A stretch of 38,149 nucleotides of DNA from a bacterium (GTDB taxonomy: Bacteria > Dependentiae > Babeliae > Babeliales > UASB340). The notes under the pieces were generated by a model. That model saw only the letters and a program-made list of their open reading frames with translations, made no database searches and was not told where the DNA came from. The DNA lies in the NCBI GenBank assembly GCA_030630075.1, contig DAOVNS010000003.1:1-38149 (forward strand), given 5' to 3'. Shown piece by piece: positions 1 through 7,629 of the stretch; within the stretch, counting starts at the first letter, position 1; each line of letters opens with the position of its first letter. The translations under genes were made by a program, and so were the position numbers.

Positions 1-452
1 ATGTCGGCAACATCTGTTTCGTGTCCTGCAAGCCACAAAAGATACGAAACTGTAATTGCGGAAGAAATTAATAAAACGAAAAAGAAAAAAAGATCAGATG
101 ATGCAATTTCGTAAATTTGATGCTTCGATGAATCAATAAATTTTAGTGGTGCAGAAAAAAAAGGGATGGTTTGTATATTTACTAATGATGGTCCAACTAG
201 AATTCCGCCGATGATCTGACCCGCAACGGTTGGAAGTTTAAATAGTAATTTGAAAAATTTACCAGTAAGAATTGTTGCGAGTAATAATATTGCTATAAAC
301 AGTGCAAACTTGGCAGCAAAAATTGCATTTATTCCATCTTGAGAAAGATTGTTTATTTGGATTGTTTGATAAATTGGAGATTTAGTGCAAAAAAGATTTA
401 ATGTTGAAACACAAAAGAATAAAAAACTGTATAAAAATTTACTTATTTTCAT
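1..452 (-). CDS. CPA2-type cation/proton antiporter, N-terminal part (runs off the window)
   Basis: This reading frame starts at an ATG read on the minus strand at 452 and stays open to the window edge, so only about 150 residues are visible. It begins with a hydrophobic segment ending near Cys22, then a second membrane segment, then LPTVAGQIIGGILVGPS, which matches the first conserved block of monovalent cation:proton antiporter-2 (Kef/NapA-like) proteins. Further on it has a Phe-rich membrane segment and AGHETDVAD, resembling the family's AGLExDL stretch. By family, such proteins exchange K+ or Na+ for H+ across the inner membrane. The start overlaps the 3' end of rlmN by 14 bases, suggesting translational coupling. 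The substrate and any C-terminal regulatory domain cannot be judged because the gene is cut. Confidence 0.75.
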   Translation of the reverse strand, partial: MKISKFLYSFLFFCVSTLNLFCTKSPIYQTIQINNLSQDGINAIFAAKFALFIAILLLATILTGKFFKLLFKLPTVAGQIIGGILVGPSLVNIQTIPFFSAPLKFIDSSKHQIYEIASSDLFFFFVLLISSAITVSYLLWLAGHETDVAD

Positions 453-1494
453 TGTTTCCCTTATTTAATACGAATTGACCACATCCGCCTTTAAGTTTTT
501 TTCCCATGCTCCTTCTTACTGTAACCGTAATAGATTTGGAGCGTAAATATTTTGCAAACAAATCTATTTGATCTTCTGTTGATGCATTTGCTGGAAGGGT
601 TTTTGTTGTATTGTATGGAATTAAATTTATTTTAACTTTTAGATTGCTTAAAACACGAATTAATTTTTTTGCATGCTCAATTGAATCGTTTATATCCTGA
701 AGCATTAAATACTCAATAGTTATATAATCTCTTTTGTTTAATTTAATTTTTTTTGCTTCAGCTATTACGTCCTGAAGAGAATATTTTTGATTTATTGGCA
801 TAAATTCGCTGCGCTGTTCGTTTGTTGGAAAGTGCAATGATATTGCAAGCTTTACTCCGAACTCGTTTATAAGTTCAGAAAGACCTGGTGTGACACCAGC
901 CGTTGAAATTGTAATTCGGTTTTTTGACATGCCAAACGCATTTTCACCAGTGAATATCTTTAGCGATTTTTTTATGTTTTCAAGATTAAGCAATGGTTCA
1001 CCCATTCCCATAAAAACAATATTTGTTATTTTATTTTGATCTAGGTTTGTATTTAGATAATTCATAGCAACTAAAAATTGACCAATAATTTCTGCAGTTT
1101 CAAGTTTTCTTACATATTTTAATTCTGAACCGGTTGCACAAAATTTACATTTAAGAGGACAACCAATCATGCATGAGACGCACAGAGTAACTCTTTTTTC
1201 GGAAATCATCAATAGTGTTTCTATGAGTTTTTTATCTTTGGTTTCTAATAAGAATTTGTAGGAGTTGTCTTCTTTGGAATAAGATACATGATTAATTTTA
1301 GGTATTTTAGTTTCAAAATCATTGAAAAGCTTTATTTTCAGATTCTTAGAAAGATTTGTCATTAGATCAAAATCTAAAACATTTTTTTTATAAAACCATT
1401 CAAATAGTTGTTTTGCCCTAAATTTGGGTTCATTAATGCTTTGAATTATTTTTTCAAGTTCTTTTAAATCTAGATTTAATAAATTTTGCTTCAT
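439..1494 (-). CDS. rlmN: 23S rRNA (adenine-C2)-methyltransferase / tRNA A37 methyltransferase RlmN
   Basis: The 351-residue product is a radical-SAM methyltransferase of the RlmN family, which methylates C2 of A2503 in 23S rRNA and A37 in some tRNAs. The 4Fe-4S motif CX3CX2C is formed by C112, C116 and C119 (CMIGCPLKCKFC). The two Cys residues of the methyl-transfer mechanism are also visible: C105, seven residues before the cluster, and C338 in KGGCGQF near the C terminus. The GMGEPLLN block and VTVRRSMGKKLKGGCGQ are typical. The length is normal for the family. An AGGA-like sequence (aaggac/ttccta region read on the minus strand at 1495-1503) precedes the ATG. The antiporter gene downstream starts inside its last codons, so the two genes are probably cotranscribed. 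Confidence 0.97.
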   Translation of the reverse strand: MKQNLLNLDLKELEKIIQSINEPKFRAKQLFEWFYKKNVLDFDLMTNLSKNLKIKLFNDFETKIPKINHVSYSKEDNSYKFLLETKDKKLIETLLMISEKRVTLCVSCMIGCPLKCKFCATGSELKYVRKLETAEIIGQFLVAMNYLNTNLDQNKITNIVFMGMGEPLLNLENIKKSLKIFTGENAFGMSKNRITISTAGVTPGLSELINEFGVKLAISLHFPTNEQRSEFMPINQKYSLQDVIAEAKKIKLNKRDYITIEYLMLQDINDSIEHAKKLIRVLSNLKVKINLIPYNTTKTLPANASTEDQIDLFAKYLRSKSITVTVRRSMGKKLKGGCGQFVLNKGNNENK

Positions 1495-1660
1495 AGGAAG
1501 GACCGGTTTACCCTTTGTTTTAAGTGGTTTGCATAATGTAATTATGATTGGTTTTTGTTATTTTTCAACTGATTTGTTGTGTGAAGCTAACATAAAGCAT
1601 TTTAGTTTTAATTGAAAAAGGGCTATAGGCAATATTTTACCTTAAATAGGCAGTATTTGA

Positions 1661-2128
1661 AGTTTAATTTGCACAGAAAGCGGAACTAATGTTTTAGTTC
1701 ATAATTTTGCAATTGCAGTTCCAATTTTAACGTATACTTTTGGAGGAGAACTTGTTTGGGTTGGCCTTGGAGCATTGGCTTCAGCTATAGGTTGGTCAGC
1801 ACTAGATCATTTTTGCAATAAAAGTAAGCATAGTTCCGATTTGGATGATGTATTAGATGATGCGGAGAAGGTTGAGAAAGGAAAAGGTCCTTCAGATGTT
1901 TATGAAAAAGATGCAGGGAAAGATCAGAAAAAACAGGATTTTGATAAACTCAATAAAGGTCCTGTGCGTGAAATTAAGACGAAAGATGGAATAATTAAAC
2001 TTGGAAAAACAGAAAATGGTGCAACTATTATAGATAGAGATTTTAGTAGTGAACGTTCAGGAGATAAACCAACCTTAGAAATACAGTTTGGTAAGAATGA
2101 TTATCTTAAGATTAGATACAATGATTAA
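1661..2128 (+). pseudogene. Headless polymorphic-toxin remnant: Hint C-terminal motif plus toxin tip
   Basis: The frame is open from 1661, just after a TGA, to a stop at 2128. It encodes about 155 residues without an ATG; the first plausible start is the TTG at 1775. The opening residues, TESGTNVLVHN, look like the last strand and catalytic His-Asn of a Hint domain. They correspond to the LMHN junction of the full toxins at 15898 and 20230, followed here by a hydrophobic, Gly/Ala-rich stretch. The C-terminal half carries a tip ending PTLEIQFGKNDYLKIRYND, related to the tip of the 20230 toxin. No signal peptide or Hint N-terminal half is found upstream. I read it as the 3' end of a toxin gene left by recombination. 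It could still be expressed from TTG 1775 as a 117-residue protein. The stop codon overlaps a TAAGGA ribosome-binding site for the immunity gene that follows. Confidence 0.7.
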
Positions 2129-2141
2129 GGATATTTGTTAA

Positions 2142-2576
2142 ATGAAATTTGTAGAATTTAAATTACCATGCGAACTGGGTAAGTTGTTCAGTACTGATTA
2201 TTTTGTGTCATATGTAATAACTGATGAAAAAGGATTTAGGATAGCTTTTTATCATGATGTAAACGATGTATATGATATTGTGTTTGATTTTGGATATGCA
2301 GTTGAAGATTACAGGGTGTCTAATGAGGGCCGTCGCTTTGATCATCATACGGATAAGACTCCAGAACGGTGGTTTTTTATAGAAGTTAAAGACTCTGAAT
2401 ATTTAAAAAAAATAGATAAAGAATCAAGTGGTGTTCTCTTATCTATAAATTCTGATCTAAAACACTATATAGCTGGAGATGTAGATTATTCAATAGATAT
2501 AATTTCACGTGGAGAGCCGAAGGTATATAAAGCCAAGAGAATATGTAAACAAGGAAATATTTATGACAAAAAATAA
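2142..2576 (+). CDS. Putative immunity protein paired with the tip at 1661-2128
   Basis: A 144-residue soluble, acidic protein without signal peptide or membrane segment. It belongs to a small family with three other members in this window (2785, 3244, 21554), sharing the block YLKKxxxESSGV followed by LKHYxxxDxDxxIDIIS and a Pro-Lys/Glu-Val ending. Its position 13 bases after a toxin-tip frame, with an AAGGA site at the tip's stop codon, and the same arrangement after the 20230 toxin, argue for a cytoplasmic immunity protein. The last dozen residues (RICKQGNIYDKK) go beyond the family's usual end and run through the ribosome-binding site of the next gene, as if the original stop had been lost when the next cassette was joined. 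The immunity role is inferred from context. Confidence 0.65.
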   Translation: MKFVEFKLPCELGKLFSTDYFVSYVITDEKGFRIAFYHDVNDVYDIVFDFGYAVEDYRVSNEGRRFDHHTDKTPERWFFIEVKDSEYLKKIDKESSGVLLSINSDLKHYIAGDVDYSIDIISRGEPKVYKAKRICKQGNIYDKK

Positions 2577-2778
2577 TTTGAATGAAGATGCTGATAAATC
2601 AGAATTGGGTAAAGTAGAAATTAAAAAAGATTTTAAAGGAAGGGAGTTTAAAGTTGGCTATTTACCTAATGGGGATAAGGTAGTAAGCAGAAGCTTTAGT
2701 ACCAGAGATGGAAGGCCAACTCTTGAATATCAAAAAAAAGAAAATAGTAAATTTTGTAAAATTCGATACAACGAGTAA
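2563..2778 (+). CDS. Orphan toxin-tip protein, 71 residues
   Basis: I place the start at ATG 2563 because AAGGAA lies seven bases upstream. The GTG at 2509 would require a much longer overlap with the immunity gene. The product has no export signal or Hint domain. It consists almost only of a toxin tip: KVGYLPNGDKVVSRSFST, then DGRPTLEYQ and a C-terminal CKIRYNE. This matches the end of the 20230 toxin (VGYMSDGRKVISRTTST ... KIKIRYR) and the remnant ending at 2128. It is therefore a third variant of the same tip fold, stranded between two immunity genes. It overlaps the preceding gene by 14 bases and is 6 bases from the next. It may be silent cargo for recombination, or made internally and neutralised by the adjacent gene. 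The biochemical activity of the tip is not evident. Confidence 0.6.
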   Translation: MTKNNLNEDADKSELGKVEIKKDFKGREFKVGYLPNGDKVVSRSFSTRDGRPTLEYQKKENSKFCKIRYNE

Positions 2779-2784
2779 AAAAAT

Positions 2785-3195
2785 ATGAAAGAAAAATGGA
2801 AATACTGGAAACCAGCTGAGTTTATAACACAGGATTATGAAGTAACCAGATTTGTATATGGATCAAATGGTACATATGCAATTATAGAAAGTAATGACGA
2901 AGACAAGGCATCTATTAAAATAAATTTTGGATATAGAGTTGAACTTTGTAGAATTACAAATGAAAGGTCATTAAATTACACTGTTTGCAATGTACAAAAT
3001 ATGAACGGGGATAATTTTTTTGTTGGTAAATCTTTTTTTATTGTAGAAAACTCAAAATTAATTGAATGGTTAGAGAAAGAATCGGCGGGTTTAATGGAAT
3101 GTTTTGAACTAAAACATTTTGTTTTTCTTAATGATAATGATTTCATAGATATAATCTCTCACTGTGACCCAGATATCAAAGTAATTAAGAAATAA
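2785..3195 (+). CDS. Putative immunity protein paired with the tip at 2563-2778
   Basis: A 136-residue soluble protein clearly homologous to the immunity protein at 21554. Both start with a short Trp-rich segment (KEKWKYW / EEKWLQW). Both carry FFIVENSKLIEWLEKES or a close variant, and both end with a LKH(F/Y)V, DIISH, P-D/E-(I/V)-K-(V/I) series. It begins 6 bases after the orphan tip, with no strong Shine-Dalgarno sequence (only GAG in ACGAG), so translation is probably coupled to the tip. The similarity to the partner of a full-length toxin that has a related tip supports cognate pairing. No catalytic motif is visible, and immunity is inferred. Confidence 0.65.
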   Translation: MKEKWKYWKPAEFITQDYEVTRFVYGSNGTYAIIESNDEDKASIKINFGYRVELCRITNERSLNYTVCNVQNMNGDNFFVGKSFFIVENSKLIEWLEKESAGLMECFELKHFVFLNDNDFIDIISHCDPDIKVIKK

Positions 3196-3243
3196 GCAAA
3201 AATAATTAAAGCCTACTTAAAAAAACTATTAAGGGGTTTTTGA

Positions 3244-3630
3244 ATGAGTAATGTTATTTACATTGGAACAGATATAATTGATAAAGAATATTATATAGCG
3301 GACTTAATATTTAAGAAATATAATCTTGAGATTATATTGAAACATCTAAATAAAAAGAATGCGGTTGTTGATTTTGGATTAAACGCTATAGACTATAGAT
3401 TTTCGCGGGAACTTTTTCGGATAAACGATTTAATTTTTGGTGATAAATTTAAATATTGGCCAATCCTAAGAATAGATGATTCTAAGTATTTAAAGAAATT
3501 AAATGATGAATCTTCTGGAGTAATGTTAGTTGTGGATGAAAAACTGAAGCATTATATTATTTATGATGATGATTTTGTGATTGATGTAATTTCTTCTGAA
3601 GATCCTACGGTATTTATAGATGAGAAATAA
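3244..3630 (+). CDS. Lone putative immunity protein
   Basis: The 128-residue product is the fourth member of the immunity family in this window. Its C-terminal half (SKYLKKLNDESSGV, LKHYI, VIDVIS, then EDPTVF) is closest to the protein at 2142. It has its own AAGGGG ribosome-binding site seven bases upstream. No tip sequence lies between it and the previous immunity gene. Only 48 bases separate them, so it looks like an orphan kept after its toxin was lost. An orphan of this kind could protect against toxins released by related cells. It is the last gene of the array; tRNA-Gly follows about 100 bases downstream. Confidence 0.6.
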   Translation: MSNVIYIGTDIIDKEYYIADLIFKKYNLEIILKHLNKKNAVVDFGLNAIDYRFSRELFRINDLIFGDKFKYWPILRIDDSKYLKKLNDESSGVMLVVDEKLKHYIIYDDDFVIDVISSEDPTVFIDEK

Positions 3631-3683
3631 TTTAATAATTGCTAGAAATTATCACTTTGCGTTAACAAAATAATTATTTGTTG

Positions 3684-3712
3684 TTGACAGATATCGTTTT
3701 TAACGATAAATT
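3684..3712 (+). promoter_or_regulatory. Probable sigma-70 promoter of tRNA-Gly
   Basis: A perfect -35 hexamer TTGACA at 3684-3689 is followed after exactly 17 bases by TAAATT at 3707-3712 (4 of 6 matches to TATAAT). Transcription would begin near 3719, giving a short leader before the tRNA at 3736. The match, spacing and position support it; no start site has been measured. Confidence 0.6.
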
Positions 3713-3735
3713 TTAGCTAATTATTTGATTTTCTA

Positions 3736-3810
3736 GCGGGAATAGCTCAGCGGTAGAGCATTGCCTTGCCAAGGCAAGGGTCGCGAGTTCGAATCTCGTT
3801 TCCCGCTCCA
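3736..3810 (+). tRNA. tRNA-Gly (anticodon GCC)
   Basis: The cloverleaf is visible directly. Acceptor strand GCGGGAA (3736-3742) pairs with TTCCCGC (3800-3806), followed by discriminator T and an encoded CCA (3808-3810). The D-arm contains AGCTCAGCGGTAGAGC. The anticodon loop is TTGCCAA with anticodon GCC, flanked by the TTGCC/GGCAA stem, and the T-loop is TTCGAAT. Length is 75 nt including CCA. Confidence 0.98.
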
Positions 3811-4064
3811 TTTTTCTTTTTTCTATGTTTAAAATTTTAAATTCATATAATTAGGCAGCAAAATGTGGTGCAATTGCTATATTTAATCTGTTTTGCTACT
3901 TTCCTATAAAGACCAATCACTATGTCTTTATTTCTGAAAAATCCGTATTTTTTGGCTTTTCTATTATATTTGTATTGGTACAAGGGAAATTGGGTAAATA
4001 ATTATTGATTGGTACATTTTTTTATTATTTATTAAAAAAAATTTAAAAAAGAGGATTTTATCCT
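3811..4064. other. Intergenic stretch between tRNA-Gly and khpB
   Basis: No convincing gene. It holds a 28-codon hydrophobic frame from ATG 3922 to TGA 4008, which has no ribosome-binding site. A GAGGA site at about 4050 serves the next gene. No clear terminator hairpin follows the tRNA. Confidence 0.5.
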
Positions 4065-4763
4065 ATGAAGTCTATGCTTCAAGAAGCATCAACTGTTTTT
4101 AAGGCTGTCGAAAAAGCTTGGAATAATTGTGGTCAACCTGAAGGGTTTTCTGTAAAGATTCTTGAATTTGGTAATAAAAGTTTTTGGGGAATGACTAAAA
4201 ATCCTGCTGTTATTTCTTTTTCTTATGATCCAAAAACACAAACGAGAAAAGCTTCTTTAGATGTTAATAAATCAAGATTTGAAAAAAAATCACCAACGGC
4301 TCATAGGGTTTCAAGAAAACAACAAAATTCAATAAGCCAAAAAGCTTCTGATTTTATAAGCTCTGTTTTGGGTGGAAGTAAAGATCATAAAAAAGATCAA
4401 GATTTTTCTTCTCGTAAAAATATTCAAAAAAAATCTGTGCAACCTCAACAAAAAAGAGAAGCTTTTGATAAAGGTTGGACAAAAGAAACAGCCGATGATG
4501 TTATGGTTTATCTTAAAGAACTTATGAGTGTCATGGGAATTAATACTGAATTAAAATATAAGATTGATCAAAAACTTTTAAATGTTTATATCGACAAAAG
4601 AATCTTGAGAGAAAACGAAGATGAAAAATTACTTTTTATCAGTTTATCTCACATTGTTATGCAGTTTTTAAAAAGAAAACATAAAAAGAAATTTAAGCAT
4701 TATTATCTAATAATTAATTCAAAATCTTTGGCTGCAGCAAAGCCTCCCGTCGCAAATGGATAA
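4065..4763 (+). CDS. khpB: KhpB/Jag-like RNA-binding protein, truncated form
   Basis: A 232-residue protein. Residues about 8-50 (KAVEKAWNNCGQ ... FGNKSFWGMTKNPAVISF) match the Jag-N domain, which in KhpB/Jag (EloR) precedes a KH and an R3H domain. A basic, Ser/Lys/Gln-rich linker follows to about residue 140. Then comes a segment resembling the KH fold (ADDVMVYLKELMSVMGINTEL ... VNVYIDKR-like strands). The usual IGxxG nucleic-acid-binding loop is replaced by RENED, and no R3H domain follows; the protein stops soon after a basic KRKHKKKFKHYY stretch. The gene overlaps mnmE by 8 bases. The order jag-mnmE is the classic arrangement near yidC, although yidC is not here. By family it would bind RNA and influence cell-envelope growth or division, but the altered KH makes RNA binding uncertain. 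Confidence 0.75.
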   Translation: MKSMLQEASTVFKAVEKAWNNCGQPEGFSVKILEFGNKSFWGMTKNPAVISFSYDPKTQTRKASLDVNKSRFEKKSPTAHRVSRKQQNSISQKASDFISSVLGGSKDHKKDQDFSSRKNIQKKSVQPQQKREAFDKGWTKETADDVMVYLKELMSVMGINTELKYKIDQKLLNVYIDKRILRENEDEKLLFISLSHIVMQFLKRKHKKKFKHYYLIINSKSLAAAKPPVANG

Positions 4764-6228
4764 ACAAGAATTAAACTTGCAGCATTCCGACAATGAAACA
4801 ATTATTGCGCATTGCACCCCTCAAGGAAGTGGTGCAATCGCGCTTTTGCGTTTATGCGGAGATGATGCAGTAATTATTGCGGATAAAATTGCATCATTGA
4901 GTTCAAAACAAAAACTAGAAGATCTACAAACTCATACAATTCATCACGGACATATTGTGTCTTGTAAAGACACGTCTTGTAAAGACTCGTCCTGTAGAGA
5001 TACGTTTCGTAAAAACAAAAACAAAAATAAAATTATTGACGAAGTTTTGTTTTTTTTAATGCGCGCGCCAAAAACTTTTACAGGACAAGATACTATTGAA
5101 ATTAGTTGCCACAATAATCTGTTTATTATTCAAGAAATTATAGAGCAAGCAATTTTAGCAGGCGCAAGACTTGCCGAACATGGTGAATTTACCAAAAGAG
5201 CATTTCTTAATAATAAAGTGGATTTGCTTCAGGCCGAATCTATTAACGATTTAATTCATGCTCAAACCGAACTTGCATTGCGCAAATCTATGTCGCAACT
5301 TCAAGGAAGTTTATCAAATTGTTTATCAGAAATAGAAAAAGATCTTGTCGGTCTTTTGAGTATTGTTGAAGGAAGTTTTGAATTTTTTGAAGAAGAACAC
5401 CAAGATTTAGATATTGATAATATAATCAAACAAAATTTTGATCTATTAATTCAAAAAATAAAAACAATTAAATCTAACTTTAGTCAGCAACAACAAATAA
5501 AAGATGGAATAAAAATTGGAATTATTGGTTGGGTTAATGCAGGAAAATCAACTTTATTTAATTCTATTCTTAAAAAAAATCGTGCGATTGTTACCAATGT
5601 TGAAGGAACAACTCGTGATAGTATCGAATGCAGTTTATATAGAAACGGAAATTTTTGGTTGTTAGTTGATACTGCAGGATTAAGAAAAACAGAAGATTTT
5701 ATTGAACAAGAAGGAATTGATCGTTCCTTTTTGCAAGCCGAAGAATCGGACATTGTTTTATTAACTTTTGATTTATCAAAACCGTTATCTGAAAAACAAA
5801 TTAATGTTTATAAAAAGTTGGTCGAAAAATATAAAAACAAAATAATTTTTGTTGGTAATAAGTCAGATATTCAAAATAATCAATTCAAAGATTGCTTAGA
5901 TTTTATTGATATGTATAATTTTATAAAAATTTCTGCTTTGCAAAAAGATGGAATTGATAGTTTAGAAAATAAAATAGAAGAAAAAATTCAGAACATTTTC
6001 ACAAAGCTTCAATCCCCATATTTATTGAACCAAAGGCAATATAATTTAATTACGCAAATTGAGAATAAAATGAAGTTTGTTGAAAATTTAACCAAAGATA
6101 CCATAGAATACGAATTGATGGCTTATCATATCAAAGAGATGCTGGAAGCTTTTTCTGAACTTACTGGTCGAAATATTAACGAAAAAATGCTCGATAGAGT
6201 GTTTAGTGATTTTTGCATCGGCAAGTAA
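4756..6228 (+). CDS. mnmE: tRNA modification GTPase MnmE (TrmE)
   Basis: The 490-residue product has the full MnmE layout. An N-terminal tetrahydrofolate-binding domain comes first (APKTFTGQDTIEISCHNN and AEHGEFTKRAFLNNKVDLLQAES), then the helical domain with an inserted G domain. The G1 loop GWVNAGKST lies near residues 258-266, followed by TTRDSIE, DTAGLR and NKSD. The C terminus is CIGK, with the conserved Cys at 487. With MnmG it modifies U34 of certain tRNAs (cmnm5U). An unusual insertion at about residues 69-84 repeats a Cys-Lys-Asp-(Thr/Ser)-Ser unit and is followed by a Lys/Asn run. The start lies inside the end of khpB, so the pair is translationally coupled. Confidence 0.97.
   Translation: MDKQELNLQHSDNETIIAHCTPQGSGAIALLRLCGDDAVIIADKIASLSSKQKLEDLQTHTIHHGHIVSCKDTSCKDSSCRDTFRKNKNKNKIIDEVLFFLMRAPKTFTGQDTIEISCHNNLFIIQEIIEQAILAGARLAEHGEFTKRAFLNNKVDLLQAESINDLIHAQTELALRKSMSQLQGSLSNCLSEIEKDLVGLLSIVEGSFEFFEEEHQDLDIDNIIKQNFDLLIQKIKTIKSNFSQQQQIKDGIKIGIIGWVNAGKSTLFNSILKKNRAIVTNVEGTTRDSIECSLYRNGNFWLLVDTAGLRKTEDFIEQEGIDRSFLQAEESDIVLLTFDLSKPLSEKQINVYKKLVEKYKNKIIFVGNKSDIQNNQFKDCLDFIDMYNFIKISALQKDGIDSLENKIEEKIQNIFTKLQSPYLLNQRQYNLITQIENKMKFVENLTKDTIEYELMAYHIKEMLEAFSELTGRNINEKMLDRVFSDFCIGK
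4960..5004 (+). repeat. Three tandem 15-bp repeats inside mnmE
   Basis: Units at 4960-4974, 4975-4989 and 4990-5004 read TCTTGTAAAGACACG with a few changes, and a degraded fourth (TTTCGTAAAAACAAA) follows at 5005. The in-frame length, a multiple of 3, keeps mnmE open and adds Cys-containing pentapeptides. Confidence 0.8.
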
Positions 6229-6270
6229 GGTGATAGGCAATAAAAAAGGGATTTTAGGGGGGAGCTTATT

Positions 6271-7350
6271 ATGATCTTTTCAAAAAAGATTTCACTATTT
6301 TTATTTGTTGTAAATATTGGTTGTGCTTTTACACAAAATTCTAATTTTAAAAATTCTAACAAGATAGAATTATCTAACTTTTCACAAACTTATTCCAAGT
6401 TTTATAATCAAGAAAATATTCTAGACCAGAATAATAAAACTACTTTAAAAAATTATCGTATTTGGGAAAAAGAATCGGTAAAACCTTTTACTGAATTAAT
6501 TCTTTCTTGGAATGCTTTTCGTCCGAAAAAAGGTCAATATTCTTTTTGGGTAAGTATCCGTCATAATTATTGGTCAAAGTGGTATAAAATTGCAGAATGG
6601 GGAACTAATAAACAACAGACGTTTGTTAATACTAAAAATCCTTTTGTTCACTTAAAGCATGTTCGTATGGAAATGCAGAAACAAAGGAAAGGTAATGCAT
6701 TTAAAGTACGAGTTGTTGCAGAACAAGGTGCTGATATAAAAAATTTAAAGGGACTTTTTGTTAACACTTCTGATCTTGATAAATTTAGAGCAGAAAAACC
6801 AAATAATTTTGATTTGCCTGCAACATGTATTAAAGGTGTGCGTCCTCAATCTCAAATGGCTTTAAATCATCCCCGATTTCGTGATTTTTGTTCACCAACT
6901 TCACTTAGCATTATGATGAATTATTATTCCGGTGATTCAATTGATTTAAAAGATTATGTTCCAGAATTTGCACAACAGGTTTTAGACCAATGCTATTTAG
7001 ATATTTATGGAAATTGGATTTTAAATGTTGCACAAGCATACGATTCTCTAAAAGGAAAAAGACCTTTTCGTGTAGAACGTTTAAACAATTTTGAACAATT
7101 GTATAGTTATTTAACCAAGAAAGTTCCTGTCGCTGTTAGTGTTAGAGGTTCGCTTCGCGGTGGTGCAAAAAGTTATGATAATGGACATTTTATTTTAGTT
7201 GTTGGTTGGAGCAAGAAAAAACAAAGAGTTCTTTGTATCGATCCCGCTTTTTGTGGAAATTCAAATACAAAACGTGCTTATAGAATTTCTGACTTTTTAC
7301 AAGCTTGGGGAACTTCTAGAAATTTAAGTTATGTAAGTTCTGGTGTTTAA
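6271..7350 (+). CDS. Secreted C39-like cysteine peptidase
   Basis: The 359-residue protein opens with a signal peptide (MIFSKKISLFLFVVNIGCAF). A beta-rich N-terminal half of unknown function follows. The C-terminal half, about residues 180-350, fits the peptidase C39-like family. The nucleophile is probably C207 in RDFCSPTS, followed by a helix (SLSIMMNYY). The base is H306 in NGHFILVVGW and the third residue is D324 in CIDPAF. It has no ABC-transporter part, so it is not a bacteriocin exporter; related soluble proteins are predicted exported peptidases or hydrolases. A strong GGGGGGAG site lies about seven bases before the ATG. The substrate is unknown. Export makes a role in the envelope or on host proteins plausible, as an inference. 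Confidence 0.75.
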   Translation: MIFSKKISLFLFVVNIGCAFTQNSNFKNSNKIELSNFSQTYSKFYNQENILDQNNKTTLKNYRIWEKESVKPFTELILSWNAFRPKKGQYSFWVSIRHNYWSKWYKIAEWGTNKQQTFVNTKNPFVHLKHVRMEMQKQRKGNAFKVRVVAEQGADIKNLKGLFVNTSDLDKFRAEKPNNFDLPATCIKGVRPQSQMALNHPRFRDFCSPTSLSIMMNYYSGDSIDLKDYVPEFAQQVLDQCYLDIYGNWILNVAQAYDSLKGKRPFRVERLNNFEQLYSYLTKKVPVAVSVRGSLRGGAKSYDNGHFILVVGWSKKKQRVLCIDPAFCGNSNTKRAYRISDFLQAWGTSRNLSYVSSGV

Positions 7351-7530
7351 TTAGATTATTTTCTTATAAATTGTTTCTGTGTGTAACTTTCTGCTAAAAT
7401 AAATTTAGTAAAATATTTCATGGCTTTGGTTGGCAAAAGCCCATTTTTTGTTAAAATTTGAGCTTGATTACTTTAGTTTGAGAATTATATGGAAAGTTCT
7501 GTTTTTTGTTTATGAGTAGTTTTGACGGTT

Positions 7531-7613
7531 TTTTGTCATCCTGAACTTGTTTCAGGATCTATTTTTAACTTCTAAGAATATTTAGATCCTGAAACAAGTT
7601 CAGGATGACAAAA
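7531..7613. repeat. Perfect 30-bp inverted repeat with nested palindromes
   Basis: Left arm 7531-7560 and right arm 7584-7613 are exact reverse complements separated by 23 bases. Each arm also contains CCTGAA-CTTGT-TTCAGG, itself a small hairpin, so the transcript could fold either as one long stem or as two short ones. It sits in the 280-base gap between the C39-like gene and clpB, and the right arm ends 16 bases before the clpB start. A relative of the right arm lies at 22059-22117, which marks it as a dispersed repeat and not simply a terminator. Confidence 0.85.
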
Positions 7614-7629
7614 TGGGTAAAAAAGCGAG

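Noticed and set aside
3922..4008. 28-codon hydrophobic frame between tRNA-Gly and khpB
   Set aside because: It has no ribosome-binding site and could arise by chance in AT-rich DNA; no similarity recognised.
7531..7613. Simple rho-independent terminator for the C39-like gene
   Set aside because: The stem lacks a proper T-tract, is unusually long with nested palindromes, and a related arm occurs elsewhere, so a dispersed repeat is a better reading.
7351..7629. CIRCE heat-shock operator before clpB
   Set aside because: I looked for the TTAGCACTC-N9-GAGTGCTAA pattern and did not find it.
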